Shown here: positions 22,781 through 33,900 of the stretch, piece by piece | How the letters are laid out: each line of letters starts with the position of its first letter | Numbering within the stretch: position 1 is the stretch's first letter | Source: Ectobius pallidus | Taxonomy: Eukaryota; Arthropoda; Insecta; Blattodea; Ectobiidae | NCBI GenBank assembly: GCA_964059195.1 | Contig: CAXKWD010000003.1 | Coordinates: forward strand, 201,834,174 to 201,898,173 | DNA length: 64,000 bases | Direction of reading: 5' to 3' | The notes under the pieces: model-generated | Databases searched by the model: none | What the model saw: only the letters and a program-made list of their open reading frames with translations | What the model was told of the DNA's origin: nothing | Made by a program: the position numbers and the translations under genes

Positions 22781-23813
22781 TTAATAATGGCTCTTCAACA
22801 GATATTTCAAAATATAATAAACAGTGGTATCATCCCATTGGATTGGAAACAAAGCATAACCATACCTATTTTCAAAAAAGGAGAAAAAATAAAACCAGAA
22901 AACTATCGTGGAATTACATTACTCAACAGTACATTGAAAGTTTTTACTAAGATAATAAGTAATCAATTAAACACAATAATACACATTAAAGAAGAACAAC
23001 AAGGATTCAGGAAAAACAGATCTACGCTGGATGCAATATATATAATTAGACAAATTGTAGAAAAATCGTGGGAATTTAGTAAACCAATATTTTTATGTTT
23101 CGTAGATTTAACAAAAGCGTTCGATAGAGTAAAATTGCAAGATGTTGTACAAATATTGCAAGAAAAAGAAGTGCCCATAAAAATGATCAAACCAATATTA
23201 TAGAATGTAACACAGGCTGTAAAACAATAATTAAAGTAAAAGAACAAACAGAAGAAATAACAACACTAGAGATATAATTCATGAAGTAAAGAAACAAGCC
23301 GACAGAGCAATGCAGATATCAGGTTGTATGAAAAACATAATTTGGAGAAATAAGTACATGGCGATAGACAGTCAAGTGCGCATTTATAAAACAATATTAA
23401 GAGCAATCTTAACATATGCAGCAGAAACGAGAGCAGACACAAACAAAACTAAACAGATATTAAGCACATGTGAAATGAATGTGCTAAGAACAATTCAGGG
23501 GAAAACTTTATTAGATAAGATACACAATACAGAAATTAGGGACAAATGCCAAATTCAGGACAAAACTAAAATTACTAATGACAGAAGAAAATTTTGGAAA
23601 GAGCACGTTGATAGAATGGAAAACAATCGCCTAGCAATAAAGGCTCAAGAAAGCAGACCAGACGGAAAATGATTAAGAGGAAGACCTGCTATGAGATGGA
23701 AAGACAGTACACATGACTCATCTGAGGAATATAGGGGAAATAAACAGGATGCCATCCTACATCACAAGAAGAAGAAGAAGAAGAAGAAGAAGAAGAAGAA
23801 GAAGAAGAAGAAG
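22781..23813 (+). pseudogene. RTE-like LINE, 5'-truncated and internally deleted
   Basis: Two open pieces remain. 22787-23203 holds reverse transcriptase motifs: WKQSITIPIFKKG, PENYRGITLLN, QQGFRKNRSTLDA and FVDLTKAFDRV. 23310-23672 holds the downstream segment (QVRIYKTILRAILTYAAE). The catalytic YxDD region between them is missing, so an internal deletion joins the two. The copy ends in an (AAG)n tail (23767-23813), and AATGGACC flanks it (22773-22780 and 23814-23821), a plausible 8-bp target duplication. Confidence 0.75.
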
Positions 23814-23821
23814 AATGGACC

Positions 23822-24630
23822 AGGTGCCTTATAATTAAACTATTTCAGTAAAATTCCACAAGCATTCCATGTTTATCTAGGAATCATCATAGGGAAGTAT
23901 TTACCCTTTCCTATGATATAACTTTACACTTATTTCAAACGCAATGTACTCTGAGTTCAACTTCTTTTCTAAAATAGTAAAAATTTGAGGTAATCTCTTG
24001 GGTTTTTTTTATAAACTTAAATGTTATAAAGTGATATTTTACTCGGATTTATTCAAATATTATTAAAGGTAAGTCATTTAATATAATTGTTTATAGGTTG
24101 TGTTTGTATGATATAGATAAGAAAGCAAGCGATTCACTTAACAGACCTTATGTTTTAACAATTACATATGATATAAATAATTTTACGGTGTATGCGGAAT
24201 GGAAGTAAACATCTGCTGAGCTTGTCGCACTATAGTGAAATTTGCGCTTGTGCGATTAACCAGTGAAACGACAGGACACAGCTAGTCAAGGCAGGTCTGT
24301 TGTTTACTTTTGCTCCGTACACATCTTGGATCAAGAATAGGAGAAATATTGTTATTTAAAATTGTTCTAGAAGTAAATCAATCAGAAACATTCGCCGTTT
24401 TGAAAATCAAAACCGGCTGCGCCATTGCTACGCTGCACAGGAATTTGTGACTGGTAACCGACGAACATTATTTTACTGACGTGAGTGTAGTGGTGGGCTA
24501 TCGGACTTTCTCGGCAGAGGCAGCTAAATTTTGCACGCAATTGTATGTGCCAAATTTTACAATCTATCTGTCCTATAAGTGTGTAAAAATTACATCATGT
24601 GAGGATAATATACAAAATTTACTTGAAATA
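23822..24630. other. No supported gene
   Basis: AT-rich. A weak inverted similarity exists between GCGGAATGGAAGTAAACA (about 24193) and the segment near 24305-24325, but it is too short and imperfect to annotate as an element. Confidence 0.45.
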
Positions 24631-25045
24631 AAATCAGGTAAACTGATGTAACAAAGTGCCAGTATGTTTTTGTTTAATCAGTTATGATTGCAATTATGAT
24701 ATGCAGAATACAAAAAAAAAGTCAAATTGGTCGGTTTCGGGATTTGAACCATGGAACTCCAGAATGTGAGGCCAAGACGTTACCACCTCAGCCACCTGGG
24801 TCAGTTTAACGGCCTAGTTGGATAAGCGCATGTAAAGCAATAGTGTTATTTGTCATAGCTAACTGTATTTTAATTACCAAGCCTTATAAAATCACAGTAA
24901 AACAATTGACTATGTTGTCATGATAACTGATTTGCGTTTAATAAATTCTTTCGAATGCGTATATTACCATAAAATAGGCACTGAATTGAGCATTACTCCG
25001 AAATAGGTCAACGGATTTTATCCAATATCATATATATATAGGCTG
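24631..25045 (+). repeat. Tandem-unit family copy, truncated after the leader
   Basis: The leader matches 15172-15540 closely, including AAGTGCCAGTATGTTTTTG and GGATAAGCGCATGT. Only the start of the first unit is present before it ends in TATATATATA. Confidence 0.75.
24738..24813 (-). repeat. tRNA-like SINE head, minus strand
   Basis: On the minus strand, an A box-like GTGGCTGAGGTGGT is followed about 40 bases on by the B box GGTTCAAATCCC. Acceptor ends do not pair well, so it is a SINE piece within the repeat leader and not a tRNA gene. Confidence 0.5.
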
Positions 25046-25232
25046 GCGGCAAGCTTCTATGAAAAGGGTACTTGAAAGTTGTACCACGCTTCAACAAATG
25101 TCTCAATCGGAGCGCGACTAGGTAGAGAAGTAGCTAGAAGGTGTACCTAAATGTTCCAAATAAAATAGTTTTGATTTTCACTGTGGTTTTCATTTTATGC
25201 CCCATCGGAGGTTTAAAAAATAGCCCTCGTAT

Positions 25233-25525
25233 TTCCGAAATTGAAGTTACTTTTTCCGAAATTGAGATTACTTTTTCCGAAATTGAAATTACTTTTTCTG
25301 AATTTGAAATTACTTTTTCCGAAATTGAAATTACTTTTTCCGAAATTGAAATTACTTTTTCCGAAATTGAAATTACTTTTTCCGAAATTGAATTTACTTT
25401 TTCCGAAATTGATATTACTTTTTCTGAAATTGATATTACTTTTTCCGAAATTGAAATTACTTTTTCCGAAATTGAAATGACTTTTTCCGGAATTTAAATT
25501 ACTTTTTTCCGAAATTGAGGTTGAA
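25233..25525 (+). repeat. 21-bp minisatellite, about 13 units
   Basis: The unit is near CCGAAATTGAAATTACTTTTT, with single-base variants. Because 21 is divisible by three and no unit forms a stop, a 118-codon frame (25141-25497) reads through as repeats of SEIEITF, preceded by a hydrophobic stretch. I treat this as a by-product unless transcription is shown. Confidence 0.9.
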
Positions 25526-26145
25526 ATGGTGCAGTACTATTTTACCACATTTAATTCGTCGGAAAGCAAACCAAGTGTACCACTCCAAACCTTCAACATT
25601 AATCTCCATGTTTGTGTAGGGTGTGTTTGGACTATTAGTTCGGTCATCATTTGAGTGATATTATTAATATATAATATTTTTTTTAAGTGGCTAAAAATAG
25701 GTAATTTTTATTAATATAACGGCTAATTTTGTCTAAAAGCACCTGCAACTTTGATCCTAAAGCTACATGAACCTAAAAATCCGTACCCTACAGTTATCAT
25801 TGCTATTGACATACAAATGTTTCGACGTAAAAATTGCATAAAAGCTTAAATATAAACTTCATACATTAATGCTTTGTCTTAAAATATGGAGATATTTATC
25901 CATGTACTAAAAATGCTCATTTATGGAAACCAGCTATTTAAGCTAAATTTTCCTGTCTGATATCAGACTTATAACTCCCTAGAGATGTTACTTGATGATT
26001 GCTTATATTAAATAATAAATTTAGCTCTGAAAGGACTGAATAACATTCTTGAGCATGCTTATCTCAGTTTTTTAACTGAATTTTAAACTTCCGATAGACG
26101 GTTACTTGTCATTTTGAAACTTTTTGGGTCCACAGTTCCCTAGAC

Positions 26146-27271
26146 CACAGTATAGTATAACAGTAGCGAAGCTCCATACAGTTTTTTTTCAACCGGCGCG
26201 ACTGCAGCGCTCGTAGCGGTGAGCAAGAAGCCACACAATATGTTACATTGTTGCTTATGTAAAATGTCAACAATATTTTATGGAAATGCTTGTGGTGCTA
26301 TAAATTGCACCAACAGCCAAAGAAATTCTCCCGATTTATCTTTCTTCAGGTTCCCTAAAGATCCTGAGAGGTAAGCAAAAACAGTTATTTGTGAAATTAA
26401 ATTGCAAATTTGTGATTATCATGCTTGCATCCATACTAGTGTATTTACTCCTATTTCTTTTAATTTTAGGAGCAGAAAATGGCTTGTAAATGCTATATAC
26501 AATTAATTATTTTTATATGTATATCATAAATGAAAATCCTAACGAAGCAAAGGTTTCTAAATATATAGGCCTCTTTACAAATACCCCACCTGACCCTACT
26601 AATTTTAAAAATGTTTTAACATGAGGTTATGTTAGGCCTATATAATTGAATTTAACAAAATTAAACTGTCGAGAATAAAGATAACGTGTTTAATCCTTTA
26701 CTTTTTAATAATTTATCGTGTTTAACAAAATGAAGAAAAAGACAAAAGTGTTTTGCTATTGCATCTGATACTGACCATAGGCCTATCGTGCTATATGCCT
26801 ATAGAACTTTACTTTCCCCCCTAATTTCTGAACTAGTACTACTACATGCTTATTGAAATTATTAAGTTTTCTTATTTGTCAGAATTTTCAGTGTAAGTAC
26901 AGTATATGTTAGTAGTAGGTCAATTAAATTCTTGAAGATTTGTCTTAGGGATGTAGCTTATATGGTGGACGGAAACCGGTCTGATACTTTATAAGATATA
27001 CAATGTCATCGATCTTGAAACTACAACTTCTTTATATTACCATAAAGTCTATGATTTGGTGAGTTCACCAGTATGCCTTTCCGGTAATAATCTCGTTCTG
27101 GTAATTTTAAAAATAAGAAGAAATACAGCCATATATTCGTATCTTTCCAATGCTGGAAATGGCTGTTTGCTAGTTCCATCCTGCTGGCCGCTTGGGGTGC
27201 TAGTCGCACGATCTGTCAAAAGGATGCATTTTCCTTTCATTAGAGCTTCGCTACTGTTATACTATACTGTG
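26146..27271 (+). mobile_element. P-superfamily-like transposon, non-autonomous
   Basis: Perfect 29-bp terminal inverted repeats begin CACAGTATAGTATAACAGTA (26146-26174 and 27243-27271). CCTAGAC flanks both ends (26139-26145 and 27272-27278); counting one terminal base as target gives 8 bp. The left part encodes a THAP DNA-binding domain, the N-terminal domain of P-element transposases. Termini of about 30 bp, CA start, near-8-bp palindromic target and THAP domain together fit the P superfamily. The 1,126-bp element lacks the rest of the transposase. Confidence 0.75.
26264..26506 (+). CDS. THAP domain remnant in two exons
   Basis: Exon 1 (26264-26370) starts with ATG and encodes CGAINCTNS (C-x4-C zinc ligands, residues 10 and 15), then LSFFRFPKDPER, the hallmark THAP block. 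It ends at GAG AG, directly before a GTAAGC donor. A 99-bp intron (26371-26469) ends TTTTAG. Exon 2 continues in frame with RSRKWLVNA, supplying the invariant tryptophan, then stops at 26504-26506. The later Cys-His pair of the domain is missing, so the protein is truncated. It sits just inside the left repeat of the P-like element. Confidence 0.75.
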
Positions 27272-27391
27272 CCTAGACCTCAACATAAACACCCGCGGCT
27301 CCTTTCGTTCACGACATCTGACTCAGGTGGGGTAGATAAACTTTAGTTTCGAATATTATAAGAACAGTTATTTCTTTGCGTATATGAATTA

Positions 27392-28396
27392 CTAGCTGAA
27401 AAGGCCCGACATGGCCAGGGCTTTGTATTATTTAAATTTGAAATTAACTTATGGAGGACTTTCTATTTTGACACTCTAGGTCCTTATATAATATGTATGT
27501 AGAACTTGAAATGAAGAAAAAGATTTATCACACTCAAACTATTCCATCAGAAAACGCTAGATATAGGCTAGCTTTTTATGGCTCATAGAGGATGTCGTAT
27601 GCTGCATTTTGTCGCTTCTACACATCATGCCTGGGAAGGGTTGAAATAAGAAGAAACATAAATTTCATAAGATTGTATTGACTTGACGGAAAATTTTATT
27701 TCTCATTCTCATGTTACCATACAACCGTTTCGGGGCTGAAATAAAAGAGAAATGCAATATCACTTTCATACTTTCCTCCCCTAAAACCCGGGACATAATA
27801 TACTGCGAGCATAGGACTCAAAATGTTCCAGCCCATGCTTAGGGCCTATGATAAACATCCTTATTTCTCAACTAATACAAAGCCTACAGCTATGGATAAC
27901 GTATCAGCGGAAAGGATTATTTACCGACTTCTGATATAGCATAAGCCTACTCACACACTTAAGTTGTACCTGCATTACGACCTCTTATTCTACATCAAAA
28001 TGTGAAGTGAGGGTAGAGAAAGTTATGGGACTGCATCACACTGTGCTGTATTTTCGTGGATTTCATTTTTCAGTAATTATTGTCGCCAATATATTACATC
28101 GATGGAATCATAATTCGTTAATGTTCAGTATTATATAGTTGCCAAAGCCCTATGTTATCACAGTAAACAATACACTGTTGCCATGTGAACTGAACAGCAT
28201 TTCATTTTTTCAGTATAATATTCTCAGAAATTATATAATTTTGAAGGGAAGGACTGATTTGTTTCAATTTTAATGTTGACCGCCTTACTTCCCGGGCATG
28301 TGTGCAAAATTTCCTACAAATTGGTCAAGAAATGTAGATTTGTATAGGGAACATACATACATACATACCCACACACATTCGATTTTGTATATTAGA
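27392..28396 (-). mobile_element. Helitron family A copy, older
   Basis: The CTAG terminus at 27392-27395 is preceded by A, with a decayed terminal hairpin (GGCCCGACATGGCC). The sequence follows 3440-5383 throughout. The 5' end, on the right, is degraded near TATTAGA at about 28390-28396, so that border is approximate. It supplies the empty site for the chimeric Helitron at 3719-4575. Confidence 0.65.
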
Positions 28397-28409
28397 AGAA
28401 GATATTTTC

Positions 28410-28664
28410 ACAAATTAGGCCCCTAGTTGGGAGTTACTCCGGTAACGGTCAACCGATTTGGTCCAAAATCAACAAGCTTCGTCCCATTGACGTTTTATGT
28501 GCGTGTACGAAGTTTCATGAAAATATGATAAAGCGTATTTGAGTTATCGCGCGTAGAGCAGCCAAGCAGGCAGGCAGGCAGGCAGGCAGGCAGACAGACA
28601 GACAGACAGACATTTTCCCGTCCACCACACAATCTTATTAAGGACTATTCTGGCACTTAATAGT
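28410..28664 (+). repeat. Tandem-unit family copy with CAGG/CAGA run
   Basis: One unit (CCGGTAACGGTCAACCGATT...GATAAAGCGTATTTGAG) is followed by (CAGG)n(CAGA)n at about 28567-28612. The terminal block is CCCGTCCACCACACAATCTT...CTGGCACTTAATA. Confidence 0.8.
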
Positions 28665-29574
28665 AAAAGAAGTCAGTGTTGATAGGCAAGATTTCGCGTA
28701 ATATGACGTGTGTCCTGTCCTATGCTGTGTCTTATCTTATTATACGAAAGCCAGCTCACTACAGGCTGTTCCAAAAACATGAGTCGGAAGTTGTTAATGA
28801 GTCAGTCTTGCATCTTTTCCATTAAATCCATTATTTTTCGCTTTACAGAATGCGATTCATCTGTGATCTGAGAACTGCCTGTTTACTACGAACCTTTGAT
28901 CATTTCCTTCTTCTCCACCCACTAAAGCTACGCTGACTTTGGGCTTACGAAATCCATAACCCCCAAAAAGTAGGCCCTAAATACAGTGAACCGCTAAGGA
29001 TCTACACAGACAAGACGGATGTCATTACAAAACACCATTTTTACTTTCTAGGGATCGTGAAACATGTTTTCCCGGTGTTATCTACATTTAGATTTTTTTG
29101 TTACGACCAATTTTTTTTTCTATACAGCATTGCTCACGTTATTATGATGTCTTTTCCTAGAACACTCCCCTTAGACATGTCAATCACTGAACAGGAAATC
29201 CTAACTTCCTCAGTCCCTGGAAACATTTGCCCTATTTTGGGTACAGCACAAAGAAGCCGGTTCTCGTGTGGAGCCGGCACCAATGCGGAATGACTTTCAG
29301 CTGTGTAGTGATTACTAGTGTCCATAGTAAATACTTCAATTCAGAAATAGCCGCTCTATTAGGAGGGCCTAATCAGTATAGATAGGGATCACTGTCTTTT
29401 AATCTTTTGTGGAAAAACTATGGCATGAGAAGAAGTCGTCTTAACGTGAAATCCACTTTACTACGTATATACGAGAAAATAAAACTGTCAATTGCAATGT
29501 GGCATTAAAATTTTTAAAACCTATTTTGCATTTTGTGATTACGTTTATGGTTGCTTTATGGTTATTTAACGACG
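28665..29574. other. No supported gene; one acceptor-like site
   Basis: A strong 3' splice site-like run, TTTTTTTTTCTATACAG, ends at about 29126, followed by an open frame to 29293 on plus. The minus strand is also open over 29134-29325. Neither translation is recognised and I cannot choose between them. Confidence 0.3.
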
Positions 29575-29740
29575 GGCATGTGTACTGCAACTTAGGCCTA
29601 TTACCGTCGCCGGTGTGCCGGAATTTTGTCCCGCAGGAGTTCTTTTACATGCCAGTACAAGCACACATAAATGCCATCGACTAGCCCGGGATCGAACCCG
29701 CAACCTTGGGCGATACTAACTCCGCTACCAAGGCCGACGA
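29575..29740 (-). mobile_element. Second SINE family, copy 2 with tRNA-like head
   Basis: On the minus strand, TTGGTAGCGGAGTTAGTATC (A box region) and GGGTTCGATCCCGGG (B box) form a tRNA-like head at about 29681-29740. The body, with AATTTTGTCCCGCAGGAGTTC, matches 18560-18610. No target duplication was found. Confidence 0.6.
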
Positions 29741-31261
29741 TTAAATGTATGGTTTAGGCCTAGTCAGGTTCCGTACTGTCTGATATCGCGTCTAAAAACG
29801 AAGCAACACACATTCTAGATCCGATGTTGCTTTATGTAGCGGATTTATGTGGCCCATGCAATAATTTGCGTGCTTAATTTGTACGAAAACTGCCAACTTT
29901 ATAAAGAAAACACACATAGATGTGAAAAAAATAGAACACTAAAGACAATATTCAAGTAAACCACGGTTAATATTTAGGGACACATTTTTCTGAGAAAAAT
30001 GGCCTAATCACTTGGGACAAAAATGGCAATTGAATTTTTTGTTTCTATTAAAGGAATGCGCTGTTCCATCTTTATTTAATAATATTTATTTGGGAAAGAA
30101 AAATTATATGAGTCTTTCCTTAAAACGAGAAAGGACACAACGCTAAAGCATAACCGTGATGACAAATACGAGTCTTATATTTTTATTTGTTTCAAGAAAG
30201 AGTTCACGAACACTCTGTAATCGAAAACGAACAGTGAACATATTATTTCCTACATTATAGTCTACCTTCAAATGGACTTGTCCAAAGCCATACTGGTCGA
30301 GGTTCAAATGGACTTGTCCAAATCCCTACATGGCCCACATTGCACTATGTTAATTTAAGACTCGAATAAAATGTATTCACTGTATTGTACAGCAATACAA
30401 GCATACATAAAAGGTTTGACCTATTGCTTCATGCGGTGTTCTGAATTTAAACACTGGTAGATTTTCCCCGAAACTTCCTACCGGTATAGCCACCCGAGAA
30501 TGCTGGTAAATTACTACGTATTTGCTGTAAGCAGAGAGGATTTCGGTAATAGCCTACAACCGCACATATAAACATTTCCAGGGTAAATTAATTATGGTCC
30601 GATAACGTGCTGTAATTTGTAGAGTTTTGAAACACGCTTTATAAAACATTGCCATTCCTTCCTACCTTTCACGATGTCGCCGTCTGAAGTTTACCTCCAC
30701 CCCCACTGGCCGGACCAACACAGCAAACCACACCACACAACAAACTTCAGTTTATAGTTCCAACGACACATTTCACACAAAAAGACAATATTTTTCACTT
30801 GCAAATCACGATATAACTACCTACGTCCACGAGCCTTGCGCCCGTCCGAAGAACGGAAGAAGTTAAACCGGAAACTGCCACGGAAGTCAAGGGAGAAGTT
30901 ACATCAACTAGATTAAAAAGTCTGTCGATCAATTTTAACTATTTCAATTAAGTAATAGCACGAACAAGACTTAAAAATCCTAGTTCCAATATCTGCTAAG
31001 TTAATTTTACCTAAATGCGAATAACAAACAGTTTTATTTTGATGAACGGAGCTTTAATGTATCACCCCACCCCTTATATTAGCAAAGCGCTTTCGATCAA
31101 ATAGCGTGTTTTCAAATAAGCTGCGATCGATTGCAGTTGCAATCAAAACATATCGATTGAAACAACTGCCCATCAACTGCTCTCGCGCCTCTTATCATGA
31201 ACAAGGGAAAGCAGCCCTTCCATTTTGTTTCAAGTAAATGCTTTTTAAATATATATATATT
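29741..31261. other. No supported coding gene
   Basis: Mixed AT-rich sequence. A GC/CpG-richer part at 30660-30880 is described separately as a possible 5' exon. Confidence 0.4.
30666..30880 (-). promoter_or_regulatory. Possible untranslated first exon with splice donor
   Basis: On the minus strand a CpG-richer block (TCCGTTCTTCGGACGGGCGC) is followed by UTR-like sequence ending GTGAAAG directly before GTAGGAAG, a good donor at 30665/30666. No coding frame or core promoter motif is certain, and no downstream exon has been paired with it. Confidence 0.2.
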
Positions 31262-31857
31262 ACCCTGGGGGCGTTAACAGAAACAAAATAAAATTTCATG
31301 GAAATATTTATTGCAACAGACACAGCAAATTTTTCAACATATTCGACACCGGAATTGAATATTTGTCATGCCGTGGAACCAACTTTTGAATACCTGTGTC
31401 GTAGAAGTCTGCCGCATGGGATTTGAACCACCCTGTGACAACCATTTTCTCTTCGCTATCATTCCTTGAGGTGTAGGATAAGATGGATATCACTGGGAGC
31501 GAGGTCCGGGCTGTAGGGTGGATGTTTAAACACCTCCCAGCGAATTTCTGCGGGAGACTTGCTGGGAGGTGTTTAAAAATCCACTCTACAGCCCGAATCT
31601 CATACCCAGTGATTTTCATTTTTTTCTATACCTCAATAAATGACAGAAAATGACAAAGAAGTGGACATGGTTGCCACAAAATGGTTCAAATCCCAGGCGG
31701 CAGACTTCTACGACACAGGTATTCAAACGTCTGAATGAAAAATCTTTAAAAATAGCTGAACACTTGCTGTATCCGTCGCAAAAAACACTTCCATGAAATT
31801 GTGTTTTGTTTCTGTAAACGGTCCCAGGGAAACTTATTTTCTGGACGCGCCTCGTAG
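31262..31857. mobile_element. Mariner-derived foldback (two inverted transposase 3' ends)
   Basis: Arms of about 275 bp (31262-31540 and 31562-31834) are inverted copies joined by a ~20-bp spacer. Both encode the C-terminal end of a mariner transposase reading outward: the left arm on minus (YDTGIQKLVPRHDK), the right on plus (FKSQAADFYDTGIQ). The right end continues into a mariner terminus AACTTATTTTCTGGACGCGC then CTCG and TA. The left end lacks that outer part. A trinucleotide run (GTA/ATA)n starts at 31856. Confidence 0.7.
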
Positions 31858-31998
31858 TAGTAGTAGTAGTAGTAATAATAATAATAATAATAATAACAAT
31901 ATCAAGAAACAGATCAAGTATCGCAGTTGAGGAGCCCTGCTCCTGAGCTTTCACTGCCGTGCTACACATACGTCAGCTGATATAAAGAAACCGATCGA

Positions 31999-32250
31999 TC
32001 AAGTGATAGCTCCAGGCATCGGCATCATCTCTTCCTCATGAGGTCGAGGACCGCTAATGACAACATGGAAATAACCTTGAGGATCCAAACACCCGTTTTT
32101 ATCCGAACGCATCCTCTTTTTCTGGGTTCGAATTTCTCTCCGGACGGATTTGTAAAATTTCGCCGAATCTTCTGGGTTTGTGTTTAGTGTATTATCATTA
32201 CCAAAGCAACCAATTAATTCAAGATGGCCTTGCTCGGTTGCTTTCTTGAT
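31999..32250 (-). CDS. Unrecognised 83-codon terminal exon or gene fragment
   Basis: On the minus strand the frame is open for 83 codons and ends TGA at 31999-32001. It reads, among others, HLELIGCFGNDNTLNTNPED, KFYKSVRREIRTQKKRMRSD, LDPQGYFHVVISGPRP and EEEMMPMPGAIT. Composition looks protein-like: balanced, moderately charged, and higher in GC than the flanks. There is no ATG near its start, so it would need an upstream exon, but no convincing acceptor is visible. A Helitron (32275-32848) lies 25 bp upstream and a mariner foldback 140 bp downstream, so the gene may be broken. I do not recognise the family. Confidence 0.45.
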   Translation of the reverse strand: MKKATEQGHLELIGCFGNDNTLNTNPEDSAKFYKSVRREIRTQKKRMRSDKNGCLDPQGYFHVVISGPRPHEEEMMPMPGAIT

Positions 32251-32274
32251 TCATTTGTTTACGATTCGCAGAGA

Positions 32275-32848
32275 TCTATTATTATTTTTTTTTTTTAATG
32301 GAATGAATGAATGAATGAATGCACGCCTTAATGGAAAAACATTGAATGATTTGGACGAAACTTAATAAGCGGGATTTTTTGGGCCAGGGAACTCGAACCT
32401 GAGGTCTTTTTTTCCCGGGCGGCGCACTTTGTTTGTAAAGTGCACCTCGAAGCCGGATTTTTATTTTTTATTTTTTATTTTTACTTATCAATCATTGTAA
32501 TAAAATTGTTTATATGAATGATTTGGGTAAGGTTCATGAATCTGTGGTTCATTTTAATAGTTTCATTTCGAATTTGTATTCCCATATGGCAGCACAAGAT
32601 TCGTTTTGTTTAATTATTGATATTTTTAACATTAAACAATATAATTAAAAATAAAATTATGTAATTCCTGCAATCTATGTAAAAAAACCACTGTTTATCT
32701 TCACTTTTTAATTTCTTTTTGCTACAAATTACAATATAAAAACAGTATATAAATATGTTTTAATTATTTTATCGTTAAATAAATGATTTTAACAAAACAT
32801 CTAGCAGTTGAGGAAATAGTTGCGGGCGAAGCCACAAGCACCTGCTAG
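32275..32848 (+). mobile_element. Helitron family B copy
   Basis: It starts TCTATTATTATTTT after A32274 and ends GCGGGCGAAGCC...CCTGCTAG before T32849. Internal GGGCCAGGGAACTCGAACCT and GCACCTCGAAGCCGGA match the inner Helitron at 4050-4575. It contains (GAATGAAT)n and long T runs and no coding capacity. Confidence 0.7.
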
Positions 32849-33412
32849 TGCTTTATATAATAGTAAACTTTATTATGGTTTTATTTTATAAATCATGATT
32901 TATTGTGCTTTTTATTCATTTGTCAGTTACTTTTAAAGCTTGTATTATTTTGGTAATCTTCTGTACACTAATTAAGCACTCACAGATTTTAATAATTTTT
33001 TTAAACTATCAGTACATTCAGTTCACAGTGTTAATATTTAAAGAGAAGTATGATTTGAGATTTATTAATTCATAGAGAGGATATTAGACAAAAACAATGT
33101 ATTTCAAAATTCAAACATTAAATATCTTAAAGAGAAAATAACATTTTCTTTTTTTAAAGTAACTTATGCCATAAACAATCTTCTTCTTCATTATTTTTTA
33201 CTGAAGGTGTTGATGTTATAGTAGTCTCTTAATGAGTACAAGCCACAAGTGAGCATCAAGAGTTGCCTCTGTAAAAGATGATGGAAAAGTTCCTCTCAAC
33301 TAAATCTCTGAGCAAAAAGAAATCTGCTGAGAAATTTGGAGGAATCATGCAGAGGACCTAAAAACTCATCATTCTGCACTTCATTTTTTTTTAAATTCCT
33401 GAAGGAAAGATC
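32849..33412. other. AT-rich, no supported gene
   Basis: Nothing recognisable beyond A/T-rich sequence. Confidence 0.45.
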
Positions 33413-33900
33413 CCAGGACCTGCTTTTTGAAGGGAAACTTTTTTAGGCGCACTAGGAGTAAATCCAAAGTTGCGTTACGAACAAAATCATCACGAAAGTA
33501 GTGGGGGAAGTAGCAAGCATAGAGTTGTTATTGAAAGAGTGGGGCCAAAGGTATCAGGCATTGAGTGGGGGGCTATTACTGCTTCAAGCTAGTGGCGTGG
33601 TGAGCCCTTCACCATTATATATGGCTCTACTCATTGCGTGAGCATCATTTACACGTCAATGACATTCTCGAAAACTTAACCAAAGCGTCCCGTTCATGTA
33701 AACAAACACAGTGGCTACAATCAGTGACAGTTTAGGCATTAGTTCATCACAACTGTTGTTATTGCTTTATACGTATTCGACTTAAAATGCCGAAAAAGTG
33801 AATTCAGATGATTTCCTTCTTCCGTTCGATACAATTATATGTATTCCTCTATTTCACTCTCAACGTTGCCAAAGAAGTTCCACTTTTGTCGCATGGCATT
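33413..33900 (+). mobile_element. 5' part of a repeat shared with 61290-61790
   Basis: This segment is the reverse complement of about 61290-61790, over more than 400 bp with moderate divergence (GTAGTGGGGGAAGTAGCAAG, ACAAACACAGTGGCTAC). It includes an ATG (33788) followed at once by a stop, where the 61-kb copy differs by a short indel. The outer end resembles the segment at 63161-63205, suggesting an element terminus (ACTTCTTTAG-like). Confidence 0.6.

Noticed and set aside
27021..27346. Overlapping frames on both strands near 27.1 kb
   Set aside because: They overlap the right end of the P-like element, including its terminal repeat, and resemble no P transposase segment.
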